NCBI GenBank assembly: GCA_001897035.1
Contig: MKRS01000437.1
Location: 1-8,230 of the forward strand
DNA: 8,230 nt
Reading direction: 5' to 3'
Source of the DNA: Bacteroidales bacterium 45-6
Lineage (GTDB): Bacteria; Bacteroidota; Bacteroidia; Bacteroidales; Dysgonomonadaceae
Position numbers and translations under genes: made by a program
Notes under the pieces: model-generated
What the model saw: the letters and a program-made list of their open reading frames with translations, nothing else
What the model was told of the DNA's origin: nothing
Database searches by the model: none
Part shown: piece after piece, positions 1-7,159 of the stretch
Layout: each line of letters begins with the position of its first letter
Position numbering within the stretch: the first letter of the stretch is position 1

Positions 1-96
1 TGAACAGATGAGCCGGTGATGATAGGTCATTTTCAAAGAACACTTGCCTAATCCTTGCCAAAGGGACGATTATTATACTACCTTGACTGGCGCACC
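1..96. mobile_element. Probable edge of an insertion sequence (or other rearranged DNA) interrupting mobC
   Basis: Reading the minus strand, the mobC product follows its family up to the residues SMYIY and then changes to GAPVKVV and a stop at 73-75. From knowledge of MobC proteins the expected continuation is an acidic and aromatic stretch of the DFKF type, so the DNA left of about position 96 is foreign to the gene. Inward from the junction the minus strand reads GTGCGCCAGTCAAGG, followed by similar short units (GGCAAGGAT and AGGCAAG). Repeated short units near the tip are typical of IS21-family ends, but I cannot confirm the family. On the minus strand an ATG at 30-28 opens a frame (MTYHHRLICS) that runs off the window and could be the start of a transposase. 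A simple deletion junction is the main alternative, and only one end is visible. Confidence 0.45.
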
Positions 97-801
97 ATAG
101 ATATACATCGAAAATCCCTTCTCGACCTGCTGTTTTATAAATTGGTTTACCACGGCGTAGGACTTACCGGAACCGGGAGTCCCTAACACGATAGCGGCGC
201 GGAAAGGGTTTACCACATTAATCCATCCCTTCCACATCTTTTTCTTAAACCAAAAACGGGTAGGCAGGTTTACCGAATAATCGTTTACCATCAGCTTTGT
301 TTCCTGCATGAAACTTTCGTTCTCGGTATTGAAAACGTCGTCCATAAGATTGCTTTTCAGTAAGCGGCTCATCCATAAACCTCCCATAAGCAGCAGGATA
401 TAACCGACTGATATGGTGAAAATGTAAAATCCGGCATTGGCGACTAACGGAAAAGGCAGAATCAAAAGCCACCAATTCAGGAAGAAGAAAATAAACCCCA
501 ACGTCAGGAAGACGTATATTTTATTCCAGGTTATCTTTTCGTCTTTTACACCTTTAGTCCCTAAGCAGGACAGGGCAAGGAATACTACCGCAAAGATTTT
601 CGTCCACAGGATGGAGGTAAACAGTCCTGCGGTGCGGTTGAAATTGAGCAGGATTTTATCGACCACCCCGATATGGATGCCCCACTCTTTGATGGCGCCG
701 TAACAGAACCAATAGATGTTTATCACGACAAACAGGATACTTAACGCCCGCATAAAGTCCATGACTTTTGCCAAGCCTCTCAAATCATCTTCTTGTTGCA
801 T
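73..801 (-). pseudogene. mobC: MobC / TraG-type conjugation coupling protein, N-terminal fragment (truncated)
   Basis: This is the N-terminal part of the VirD4/TraG-like coupling ATPase that brings the relaxase-bound DNA to the conjugation channel at the inner membrane. From the ATG at 801, residues of roughly 19-40, 63-80, 95-115 and 119-140 form hydrophobic membrane segments. The first contains INIYWFCY, the hallmark of the YWFCY N-terminal domain of Bacteroidota coupling proteins. The Walker A motif GTPGSGKS lies at about residues 207-214. The frame then leaves the family sequence after SMYIY (about residue 235) and stops at 73-75, giving 242 residues where family members usually have well over 600. 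Walker B and the rest of the ATPase are missing, so the product should not be functional. The slightly longer frame to 807 would start with TTG. The ATG at 801 is preferred. The gene points the same way as mobB and mobA but is separated from them by the cargo genes. Confidence 0.85.
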
Positions 802-842
802 AATCAATTTGTTTTTAATTGTTTGACAATGGATTGAAAATG

Positions 843-850
843 CGAAAGTA
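843..850 (-). promoter_or_regulatory. Possible -7 element for mobC
   Basis: On the minus strand this reads TACTTTCG, one base away from the Bacteroides -7 consensus TAnnTTTG, and lies about 40 bases before the mobC ATG. A clear -33 TTTG is not seen. At roughly the right distance there is only TTCG. Since the cargo separates mobC from mobB, mobC would need its own promoter here, which is the main reason to mention it. Weak evidence. Confidence 0.3.
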
Positions 851-886
851 GGAAGACGAAAACGCCCCGAAGCTATGTTTCCAGAG

Positions 887-923
887 TGTGGCAGCTTGTG
901 GCGTCGATATGGCAGTTTGTGGC
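887..923 (+). repeat. Four helically phased TGTGGC motifs (two imperfect 16-base direct repeats)
   Basis: TGTGGC occurs at 887-892, 897-902 and 918-923, and the variant TATGGC at 908-913, so the starts are 10, 11 and 10 bases apart, one DNA helical turn each. Seen another way, TGTGGCAGCTTGTGGC (887-902) and TATGGCAGTTTGTGGC (908-923) match at 14 of 16 positions. This geometry suits a protein binding one DNA face. The array sits between the divergent mobC and cargo genes, about 54 bases upstream of a candidate cargo promoter. A close copy is found on the minus strand upstream of mobA at 7513-7528. The binding protein is unknown. Confidence 0.6.
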
Positions 924-976
924 ACTTAAATATATGAAAATAAAGGAGAAAAATCGACTAATGTAAGTAAAATAGG

Positions 977-984
977 TATCTTTG
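977..984 (+). promoter_or_regulatory. Candidate -7 element of the cargo operon promoter
   Basis: TATCTTTG fits the Bacteroidota -7 consensus TAnnTTTG exactly and is followed by GC, as in many Bacteroides promoters. It lies 17 bases before the ATG at 1002, so the untranslated leader would be very short, about 10 bases. No good -33 TTTG box is visible about 20 bases upstream, which may mean that an activator is needed, possibly through the phased repeats at 887-923. Confidence 0.45.
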
Positions 985-1001
985 CGCATAAATTTTAAAG
1001 A

Positions 1002-3305
1002 ATGCTCAAAATGCAACTTGTTTCTACGGATTACCCTGACATCATAGGTGTTGCTCTTATTCCGATGATTATTTCAGTTTTTGCAATAGCACTTCCTTTG
1101 CTGTTGCAAACCATAAGTAGAATAGATGATAAATATGGTTCTACAAAACTTGTTGATACTTTTAGAAAAGAACCCATCTGCAATTGGTATATTGTAACTT
1201 TAATTGTGGCTATTGCTTTCTACGTAATTTGGATGTTGCAACTACCAAGAGTTTTTGATTTTGGTGTTTTAAATTGGTTCATCGAAAATTCCGCTGTTAT
1301 CTGTGTCGCGGTTGCAACCATAGCATTAGTTATACAAACAATTACCACAGTTAATTTAACATATACCTATTATCATCCTCTCAAATTATTTAAACGCTTG
1401 AAACGAAAACATAACAGGTCGAAAAAAAATAGAAAGAGATATTTTGTAAGCATATCTAATATACTTTTTTATTCAATACAAAAAAACGACGAAGATTTAA
1501 GTAGAGAATTATTGGAATTTTATTTTGATGTGTTCATCACATATAGGAAAAACAAAGAGGGACAAATTATAGAGTATCCCCAAGAGTATTATGATTCAAT
1601 TTTTGCTGCAAATGAATTACTAAGCCAAAGGGAAAAAAGAACAATTTCACACTTTAATGACGGGACATTATTTGAATTATTATTAGACGAATACCAACAT
1701 ACCATTATTAGTCCCAAAACGTACAAATTCATTTGGATATGTTTATTGCAGGTTTCTCATTATAATAGAGATGGGTTTGTTATGGCATATTGGAGAAAGG
1801 CGCATCAACTTTTTAATTTGTTCTTGAAGCCTGCCGAAAAGGAATATGATGAACGATTTAATATTATCAATCAAGATGAAATATCAAAACGGGAAAAAGA
1901 AAGAGAATCATTTTTGGAGTTTCACTACGCATTGGGTGGATTACTCATGTATTTAAAAAAGTACAAGTTGCTTGGGGAGATGGTGTATTGGACAAATCAA
2001 GAGCCACCAAAATATGTTCTTGTCCCTGAAAGAATGGAAGAAGTTATTAAGCGCTACATGGAGGTGTCGAAGAAAGGAGGTTATATTAGTCCCGTTTACT
2101 ACGAACAAAGGTATCCATTCCCTAATATTTCAGGAGTAAAGGCAGATGGTATCATTCAAATGTGGGTAAAACGGTATTTATCAATGCTCTTTCTTCGGCA
2201 GTATACGCTTCAAAGTTACTATATCCATTCCAATCCATTAAATATGCCAACGCCTCCAGACGGGTTAAGCGAGATGAAACATTGGAACGATGAATTAGAT
2301 TCTTTGAATTATTTTGTGGAAGAATATCAAAAAGACAGAAAGATATTGAAGGCTTTTGACCTAAAGGATTTGTATGATGAAAAATGGTTTGAGCAAAATC
2401 AAAAAGAAAAGCCCGTAGACTTGATAAGTAAACTAAGAAAAGATATAAATGAAAAGTTTGAAGACAGAAAGCTCAATCAAGAAATAGACATTGACATATT
2501 TAATGAGTTCAAAGGTAAGACGACGAAAATATTAACTAATACATTTGATTTTTATTATCAATTATTCAGTGGAAACATAGATGCTAATTATAAGAGCATA
2601 TTTATTGGAGGTCGTTACCAAGTAATGGAAAAAGCAGGATTTGTAGCAAACCAAGAAATGGCATATATGAATTCTGATTCTATTGTTGCCGAGGGGGTTG
2701 CTTTAGAATTTGGAAACATATCAATAAATGTACTTGCCTTAATGAGCCCCAAGAAATATCTTTTGAAAGAAGAAGATATATTTAAAGCTATAGATAAACT
2801 AAATCTTGATTCTAAAGACAATGTAATTGTCGCAATAGGAGTAAACATGAGTTATTTCTCCATGTTGAATATTCCTGGATTAACATTAGAAGGTAAAAAT
2901 TGGTCATACAACCAGATTAAGATTATTAGTATAAATAATCAGATGAATGATTTGGTAAGACAATCATTCTTCGTGTTAAAAAAATCAGATTTGCCGGCTA
3001 TTGTTTATAATGAAGTATCTGAAAAGATCATAACGAAATTCAAGCTGCAAAAAATAGATGATTCAAAATTTATCTATGCAAATATATTGGATTTAAACAA
3101 ACCCGATAATCAAGCTATAAAGGATGATATTTTGAATGTAAATACAGAGGATTTATCTAAATTAGTATTGGTTTGTGTGGGGATAAACACTGAAATAAGA
3201 TATAAACCAGATACAAATTGCATTCAGTTAAAAATATTTTCTCAGTTTGAAGATAGAGGAACTGTCAATATATTGTCTGATGTTCAATCGATTTTGGGAA
3301 AATGA
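1002..3305 (+). CDS. Membrane-anchored protein of unknown family, first gene of the putative defence operon
   Basis: I do not recognise this 767-residue protein. The N-terminus has three strongly hydrophobic segments at about residues 13-38, 61-81 and 94-118, followed by a very basic stretch (about 129-147, many K and R), which by the positive-inside rule should be cytoplasmic. The remaining 620 or so residues are soluble, rich in aromatic and charged residues, and have no P-loop, no HUH motif and no PD-(D/E)XK motif that I can see. The last 240 residues (from about 525) alternate hydrophobic strands and helices and look like a separate alpha/beta domain. The start is the ATG at 1002; an in-frame ATG at 1011 is an alternative. 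The coding sequence is visibly AT-rich compared with mobA and mobB. The next gene starts 13 bases after its stop, which suggests co-transcription and a shared job with the nuclease. A role as membrane sensor or effector in defence is inference only. Confidence 0.85.
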   Translation: MLKMQLVSTDYPDIIGVALIPMIISVFAIALPLLLQTISRIDDKYGSTKLVDTFRKEPICNWYIVTLIVAIAFYVIWMLQLPRVFDFGVLNWFIENSAVICVAVATIALVIQTITTVNLTYTYYHPLKLFKRLKRKHNRSKKNRKRYFVSISNILFYSIQKNDEDLSRELLEFYFDVFITYRKNKEGQIIEYPQEYYDSIFAANELLSQREKRTISHFNDGTLFELLLDEYQHTIISPKTYKFIWICLLQVSHYNRDGFVMAYWRKAHQLFNLFLKPAEKEYDERFNIINQDEISKREKERESFLEFHYALGGLLMYLKKYKLLGEMVYWTNQEPPKYVLVPERMEEVIKRYMEVSKKGGYISPVYYEQRYPFPNISGVKADGIIQMWVKRYLSMLFLRQYTLQSYYIHSNPLNMPTPPDGLSEMKHWNDELDSLNYFVEEYQKDRKILKAFDLKDLYDEKWFEQNQKEKPVDLISKLRKDINEKFEDRKLNQEIDIDIFNEFKGKTTKILTNTFDFYYQLFSGNIDANYKSIFIGGRYQVMEKAGFVANQEMAYMNSDSIVAEGVALEFGNISINVLALMSPKKYLLKEEDIFKAIDKLNLDSKDNVIVAIGVNMSYFSMLNIPGLTLEGKNWSYNQIKIISINNQMNDLVRQSFFVLKKSDLPAIVYNEVSEKIITKFKLQKIDDSKFIYANILDLNKPDNQAIKDDILNVNTEDLSKLVLVCVGINTEIRYKPDTNCIQLKIFSQFEDRGTVNILSDVQSILGK

Positions 3306-3318
3306 AATTATAAGAAAT

Positions 3319-4608
3319 ATGGGATGGTATACTGAACTCACAGTAGGAGAATATCATTGGAGTTGGAGAAAGTCATTACCAGTTGAGATTCCCTTATTAT
3401 TTCTGGGAAAACATAAGGTAATTGCTCCAGATGAAACGATCACAATAGAATCAAATAAATTTATTGGTTATGAAGCCACAGTCAATCAAGTTATTTCCAA
3501 TCTTAATAATTTGGGGCTAACCTTAGACTTCTTCATTTCAATATATGAAGGTTACAGAAAGGGGTTCATGGGATGGGGATTAGGATTCTTGACAGGTAGA
3601 AAAGAAACTATTGAATATTTCAAAAAAAAAGGAACGAACTATAAAGAAAAAATATCGGAAATTAATAAACTGATTAAAAGAATTGAGAATGGAAGTGCTA
3701 AAAATGATATTGAATCCGCAATCATTTTATTAAAAGATAAAGTTGAGCTAAAATCAAGTCTGTTAGAAGATGAATCATTAATTCCAAGTTTGATTTATGT
3801 AAGAATGGATACGGACTTAAATCAACCAAATATAATTGAGGCGACGAATTTTGGGACATTTTTGTCATACGCGCATGAGAATCTACCTGAAATTGCGTGG
3901 CTATTTGAAATCAGAATCATATTAGAAACACTAAGCAAGAAAAGCAAAGCAAAACTTGATTTGAAAGAATGGGTAATTGAAATGGGAGAAATAGATATAA
4001 TGGCAAATTCTATTTCTTCATTGGGTTTAAAAGCTAAAACATACAATAGAACTTTTGACACAATACTTGGAGGTAAAAAAACATATATTACCGAGTATGA
4101 AAGAGTAAAGATATCAGACTTGTGGAAAAAGCTAAAAGCAATAGATTCAATCGATCCATATAAGGGAACTTTATTAGAGGATTTTATTGCTTCCTTGTTT
4201 CATAAGAGCTTTGGGTTTGATGTGCTTGAGAAAAATCTTCTTGTTGAAACACAGGAGTTGGATGTGGTTTTGAAAAACACATCCAAGAGCGATTTTATAA
4301 AATCACTAAATAGTCCTTTCGTTTTGGTCGAATGTAAAAACTGGACTACACCCGTTGGTGTTTCAGAAGCAAGAGTATTTGAAAGTAAATACAGAGACTT
4401 TGGTAATAAGGTAAAACTTGGACTCTTTGTTGCTATCAATGGCGTCACCAAGAATTTTAAATCGCATATTAATAATCTGATGCGTGACAACATAAATCTG
4501 ATAATCATAGATGATAAGCACATAGAGCAATATTTATACAGTGAAGATCTTGATCTAAATAAATGGCTTGAAGATCTGATTTCCAGACAGTTTATTCAGA
4601 AAAAATAG
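3319..4608 (+). CDS. Mrr-like PD-(D/E)XK endonuclease-domain protein
   Basis: The C-terminal part (about residues 283-400 of 429) has the restriction-endonuclease fold signature of Mrr-type nucleases: an N-terminal helix with E287 in LLEDFIASLF, a GFDV turn, D315 in QELDVVL, and E338-x-K340 in VECKNW, followed by SEARVFESKY and GLFVAINGVT. All expected catalytic residues are present, so DNA cleavage is likely. The N-terminal 80 residues (MGWYTELTVGEYHW, later GYEATV and LGLTLDFF) resemble the module described as HEPN/Toprim N-terminal domain 1 in conflict systems, but this match is from memory and modest. No R-x4-6-H HEPN motif is visible. An open frame continues upstream to a TTG at 3247 and an ATG at 3280, both overlapping the previous gene. 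I chose the ATG at 3319 because MGWYTEL begins the conserved-looking part and leaves a short gap. The next gene follows after 5 bases. Likely a DNA-targeting effector. Confidence 0.85.
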   Translation: MGWYTELTVGEYHWSWRKSLPVEIPLLFLGKHKVIAPDETITIESNKFIGYEATVNQVISNLNNLGLTLDFFISIYEGYRKGFMGWGLGFLTGRKETIEYFKKKGTNYKEKISEINKLIKRIENGSAKNDIESAIILLKDKVELKSSLLEDESLIPSLIYVRMDTDLNQPNIIEATNFGTFLSYAHENLPEIAWLFEIRIILETLSKKSKAKLDLKEWVIEMGEIDIMANSISSLGLKAKTYNRTFDTILGGKKTYITEYERVKISDLWKKLKAIDSIDPYKGTLLEDFIASLFHKSFGFDVLEKNLLVETQELDVVLKNTSKSDFIKSLNSPFVLVECKNWTTPVGVSEARVFESKYRDFGNKVKLGLFVAINGVTKNFKSHINNLMRDNINLIIIDDKHIEQYLYSEDLDLNKWLEDLISRQFIQKK

Positions 4609-4613
4609 CAGGT

Positions 4614-5384
4614 ATGATATTACCATCAATGACATATAAAGAGATGTACGATCATCTTGCCGCAGATAAGCAGAAGGTAAATATCAAAAAGGATTATCTT
4701 TTGCGCAAAGCCATCAAGAATTTTAGAAAAGCAAGCCGATTCCCTGCGTGGGAACTTTATGAGTATAAGATACCCGCGACCAATAATCAATACATTATCT
4801 ACTTCTATGCGGAAAACCGAACCCGTACTGATAAACCGGAAGTTGGTTCATTCTGTATTCTCTTCAATGGAAAACAAAAATTGGTGATTAAATGGGGAGC
4901 TGGGGGATATAAACACACTCTGGATAGTCCGATAATAGGCATAAGACGAATTGATGCTTATACGGGTCACTTTCTGGAACGGTATAATGAGCGCATACTA
5001 AAGGATGAATCATTGACATCCGATGAAGTCGCCGTAAGATACTTAACGAGAAACTATATTGCCATGACTATGGAGCAAAATGAAAATATCAATCGGAACC
5101 ATGAGCGGTATGGAGATGCCGGACAATATGCTTACAGGGTTAGGGATGGAATTTGTTTTGCTCAGTCGATGATTGATGGTATAAAAAGTGAAGACGGAGA
5201 CAGGCATAAGGATAAAGTGGAGGCTATACTTGTTCTCTACACCACTTTTATGAACGAGTCCAATATGACGGATAGTCAGCGTAACGCGATTTTCAAGGAG
5301 CATTGCACGAAATGGGCGCAATTTTATGAGGATTTTCAAAGAGAGGCTAAAAACGGGATTATCACTCTTAGGCTCGAACCGTAG
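4614..5384 (+). CDS. Protein of unknown family, third gene of the cargo cluster
   Basis: A 256-residue soluble protein without membrane segments or a signal peptide, and I do not recognise the family. It starts at the ATG at 4614, 5 bases after the nuclease gene, so it is probably translated from the same transcript. An in-frame ATG at 4629 is possible. The most notable stretch is GHFLERYNERI at about residues 118-128. H-x2-ER-x3-R followed by an LTSDEV segment recalls the HxxxR...ERG motif of small RelE/BrnT- or DUF4258-like proteins, but the resemblance is short. The N-terminal region has beta strands (YIIYFYAENRT, SFCILFNGKQ) and the C-terminus is helical. Base composition is less AT-rich than the two upstream genes, so it may have a different origin. 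It ends 64 bases from the convergent mobB, and no clear terminator is visible between them. Confidence 0.8.
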   Translation: MILPSMTYKEMYDHLAADKQKVNIKKDYLLRKAIKNFRKASRFPAWELYEYKIPATNNQYIIYFYAENRTRTDKPEVGSFCILFNGKQKLVIKWGAGGYKHTLDSPIIGIRRIDAYTGHFLERYNERILKDESLTSDEVAVRYLTRNYIAMTMEQNENINRNHERYGDAGQYAYRVRDGICFAQSMIDGIKSEDGDRHKDKVEAILVLYTTFMNESNMTDSQRNAIFKEHCTKWAQFYEDFQREAKNGIITLRLEP

Positions 5385-5448
5385 ACGCTGAAAATAAGAA
5401 AAGAGAATAATATTCAAATAAGATCATTAAACACACGTTGGATGCAAA
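5385..5448. other. Convergent intergenic gap at the right border of the cargo
   Basis: This A-rich gap separates the plus-strand cargo from the minus-strand mobB stop. I see no strong hairpin with a T-run, no target-site duplication and no inverted repeat matching the left side (802-1001), so the mode of cargo entry is not shown by the sequence. The cargo/backbone border probably lies here because the composition changes. Confidence 0.4.
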
Positions 5449-6714
5449 TTACATCTGCCTCCCATACCTCCGTTTTTTTCTCTTGTGTTTTTTCGGCATA
5501 GGCTCATTGGCATCATGCTGGTCCAGCTCCGGTGTCAGCACCGAAAACAAACTGCCAACGGGTGAATCATCTCCCGAATATCCTTTGACGGCAGTAGGTT
5601 GCTTTTCCTCCTGTAATGGACGCAACGCCTCTTTTTGAGGTATAGACAGAACGGGCTGCTGATTTTCCTCCATCGCAAAATCCGCGAACCGAGTGCCAAG
5701 AGCGTTAGCCGAAAATTCCTTACCCAGTGCAGAACCGTTCAATACCGTGCGGCTGTTGTGGTCGATAAATGTTACCCCGAACAGGCGTCCCCCGTTGCCA
5801 TAGCGCAGTACCAGGTCGATACCTTTATTCTGCAAGTCTGCCCGGAACTCCCTTCCTGTGCAGGAGCCGTTCAGTGATGCAAAAATAAGCGTCTTTGTCT
5901 TTGCAGCTTGTTTATTGGTTTTAATTTCCTCGCCGAACTTCTTCATCATCTGCTCCAATGCCTCAATACCATATGACTTTCCGAACAGGGAAGATTTAAG
6001 CGGCTTGCCGATACGGTTGCCGTCGGCATCCAATGCCGAATACACCAACCCTGTGTATTTGTGTCCCTGATTATCCCCTTCGATTTTCTCAACCCCTATG
6101 TTATATAATGAAAGCAGTGCCCGGAACTCACCAAGCGATTGAAATTTATACATAGTCGTCAAAGGCTTGATAGCGTTGGCGACTTGTTTTTTCAGGTCGC
6201 TGCGCGAAGCATCCACCGGAGAAAGCCGCCACACCTCTCCCTGTTTTTTGTCTTTCGGGTGCAGGCCGTATTTCTGCTCCAGGTCGTCTGTAATCTTTTT
6301 ACTTTTCTCATAATTATTCTTGTCGCTGATTAGCGAACCGTCGCTACGGACACGGGTAGAAACGATGTGCAGGTGCCAGCGGTCTATGTCCTCATGTTTA
6401 AAAATCATGTAAGGCTGACCGCCGAATCCGAGACGTTCGATATACTCCCGCCCGATGTCGGTCAACTGGTCATCTGTTATCTTATCCTCCGGGTGCGGAT
6501 TGAGGGAAATATGAATAATTCCGCGTGTGGTTGCTACCTGCGGGGGCATGGCACGTTCAAAATCACGCATACAATCCCCAACAGAAAACTGTCCGTCGGC
6601 AGGAACAAAGACGCGGTTTGCTTCCAGAATCTTACCCAATCCGGCATCAATTTTCTCCTGATTGTAGGCCAATGCTCCATACAAATTATTCCCGATATGT
6701 ATATCCGCCACCAT
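5449..6714 (-). CDS. mobB: MobB relaxase of CTnDOT type
   Basis: The relaxase nicks oriT and stays covalently bound to the transferred strand through a tyrosine. The N-terminal 150 residues carry the relaxase/mobilization nuclease signature: tyrosines at 12 and 17 in LYGALAYNQ (candidate nucleophiles), H68 in GIIHISLNPHPED, and the metal-binding set H107, H114 and H116 in KHEDIDRWHLHIV. The rest of the 421 residues forms the usual helical middle section and a C-terminus ending in a basic cluster (KKHKRKKRR), likely for DNA binding. The start at the ATG 6714 (MVADIHIG) is preferred to an in-frame ATG at 6759, which would add 15 residues and overlap mobA. The mobA stop lies 10 bases upstream, so the two are one operon. 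The gene appears intact, in contrast to mobC. In related elements mobC normally follows mobB directly. Here the cargo intervenes. Confidence 0.92.
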   Translation of the reverse strand: MVADIHIGNNLYGALAYNQEKIDAGLGKILEANRVFVPADGQFSVGDCMRDFERAMPPQVATTRGIIHISLNPHPEDKITDDQLTDIGREYIERLGFGGQPYMIFKHEDIDRWHLHIVSTRVRSDGSLISDKNNYEKSKKITDDLEQKYGLHPKDKKQGEVWRLSPVDASRSDLKKQVANAIKPLTTMYKFQSLGEFRALLSLYNIGVEKIEGDNQGHKYTGLVYSALDADGNRIGKPLKSSLFGKSYGIEALEQMMKKFGEEIKTNKQAAKTKTLIFASLNGSCTGREFRADLQNKGIDLVLRYGNGGRLFGVTFIDHNSRTVLNGSALGKEFSANALGTRFADFAMEENQQPVLSIPQKEALRPLQEEKQPTAVKGYSGDDSPVGSLFSVLTPELDQHDANEPMPKKHKRKKRRYGRQM

Positions 6715-6724
6715 GTTTTGAGGA

Positions 6725-7159
6725 TTATTCAGACAGGTATTCCTGCTTAAACTGCTCACTCAACTGCAACACTTCACGCCCGATTTTCGACAATTCAATC
6801 GTTTCCTGTTCCAACTTATACAGCATCGCCAACGATTTTTTTTCGCCGAAAGTGGTATGAAGTTGCTTTACCACCTGGTTATAATTCACTCCGATAGAAC
6901 GGATTTGCCCGTACAAAGCGGACAACTTCATCACAAAGTCAAGCGCAGAACTGTCGGTTTTAATCACACGAAACGCCTCGCCGAATATGCGGGCAAGGAT
7001 AAAACGGGCTTTCGAGCGGATGCCCGATTGCTCATACAAGGAAAGGAACTCGGCGAACTGCGCATTGGAAAAACGTACCATTATGCAGTTTCCAGCCGGG
7101 TCACTCTTGGGTGGCCGTCCGCCTTTTCCCCGTTTACGGGGCTCTTTACTTTCATTCAT
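6725..7159 (-). CDS. mobA: MobA, relaxosome accessory DNA-binding protein
   Basis: A 144-residue protein of the Bacteroides MobA/plasmid mobilization family, which helps the relaxase recognise and open oriT. The N-terminus is basic with the typical RKRGKGGRPPKSD segment, followed by a short strand and two helices (CIMVRFSNAQFAEFLSLYEQ, then SKARFILARIFGE) of ribbon-helix-helix type. The C-terminal half has the family hallmark GQIRSIGVNYNQVVKQLHT. The start is the ATG at 7159 (MNESKEP). A longer frame reaches 7300, but its extra residues are just translated hairpins, so it is rejected. mobB follows after 10 bases. Transcription probably comes from the hairpin-rich region on the right, where oriT is also expected. 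Confidence 0.9.
   Translation of the reverse strand: MNESKEPRKRGKGGRPPKSDPAGNCIMVRFSNAQFAEFLSLYEQSGIRSKARFILARIFGEAFRVIKTDSSALDFVMKLSALYGQIRSIGVNYNQVVKQLHTTFGEKKSLAMLYKLEQETIELSKIGREVLQLSEQFKQEYLSE

Noticed and set aside
4..51. Plus-strand C-terminal end of a transposase reading TDEPVMIGHFQRTLA
   Set aside because: A stop codon in the same frame at 1-3 closes it, so it cannot be the tail of a longer protein.
3247..3318. Upstream extension of the nuclease gene to a TTG at 3247 or ATG at 3280
   Set aside because: It overlaps the preceding gene by up to 59 bases and begins with TTG; the conserved-looking N-terminus starts at MGWYTEL (3319). The ATG at 3280 cannot be fully excluded.
6715..6759. 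N-terminal extension of mobB by 15 residues
   Set aside because: It would overlap the end of mobA, and relaxases of this family start at MVA followed by the YGALAYNQ region.
5438..6860. Several plus-strand open frames of 64-127 codons opposite mobB and mobA
   Set aside because: They lie antisense to well-supported genes, have no recognisable motifs and look like shadow frames.
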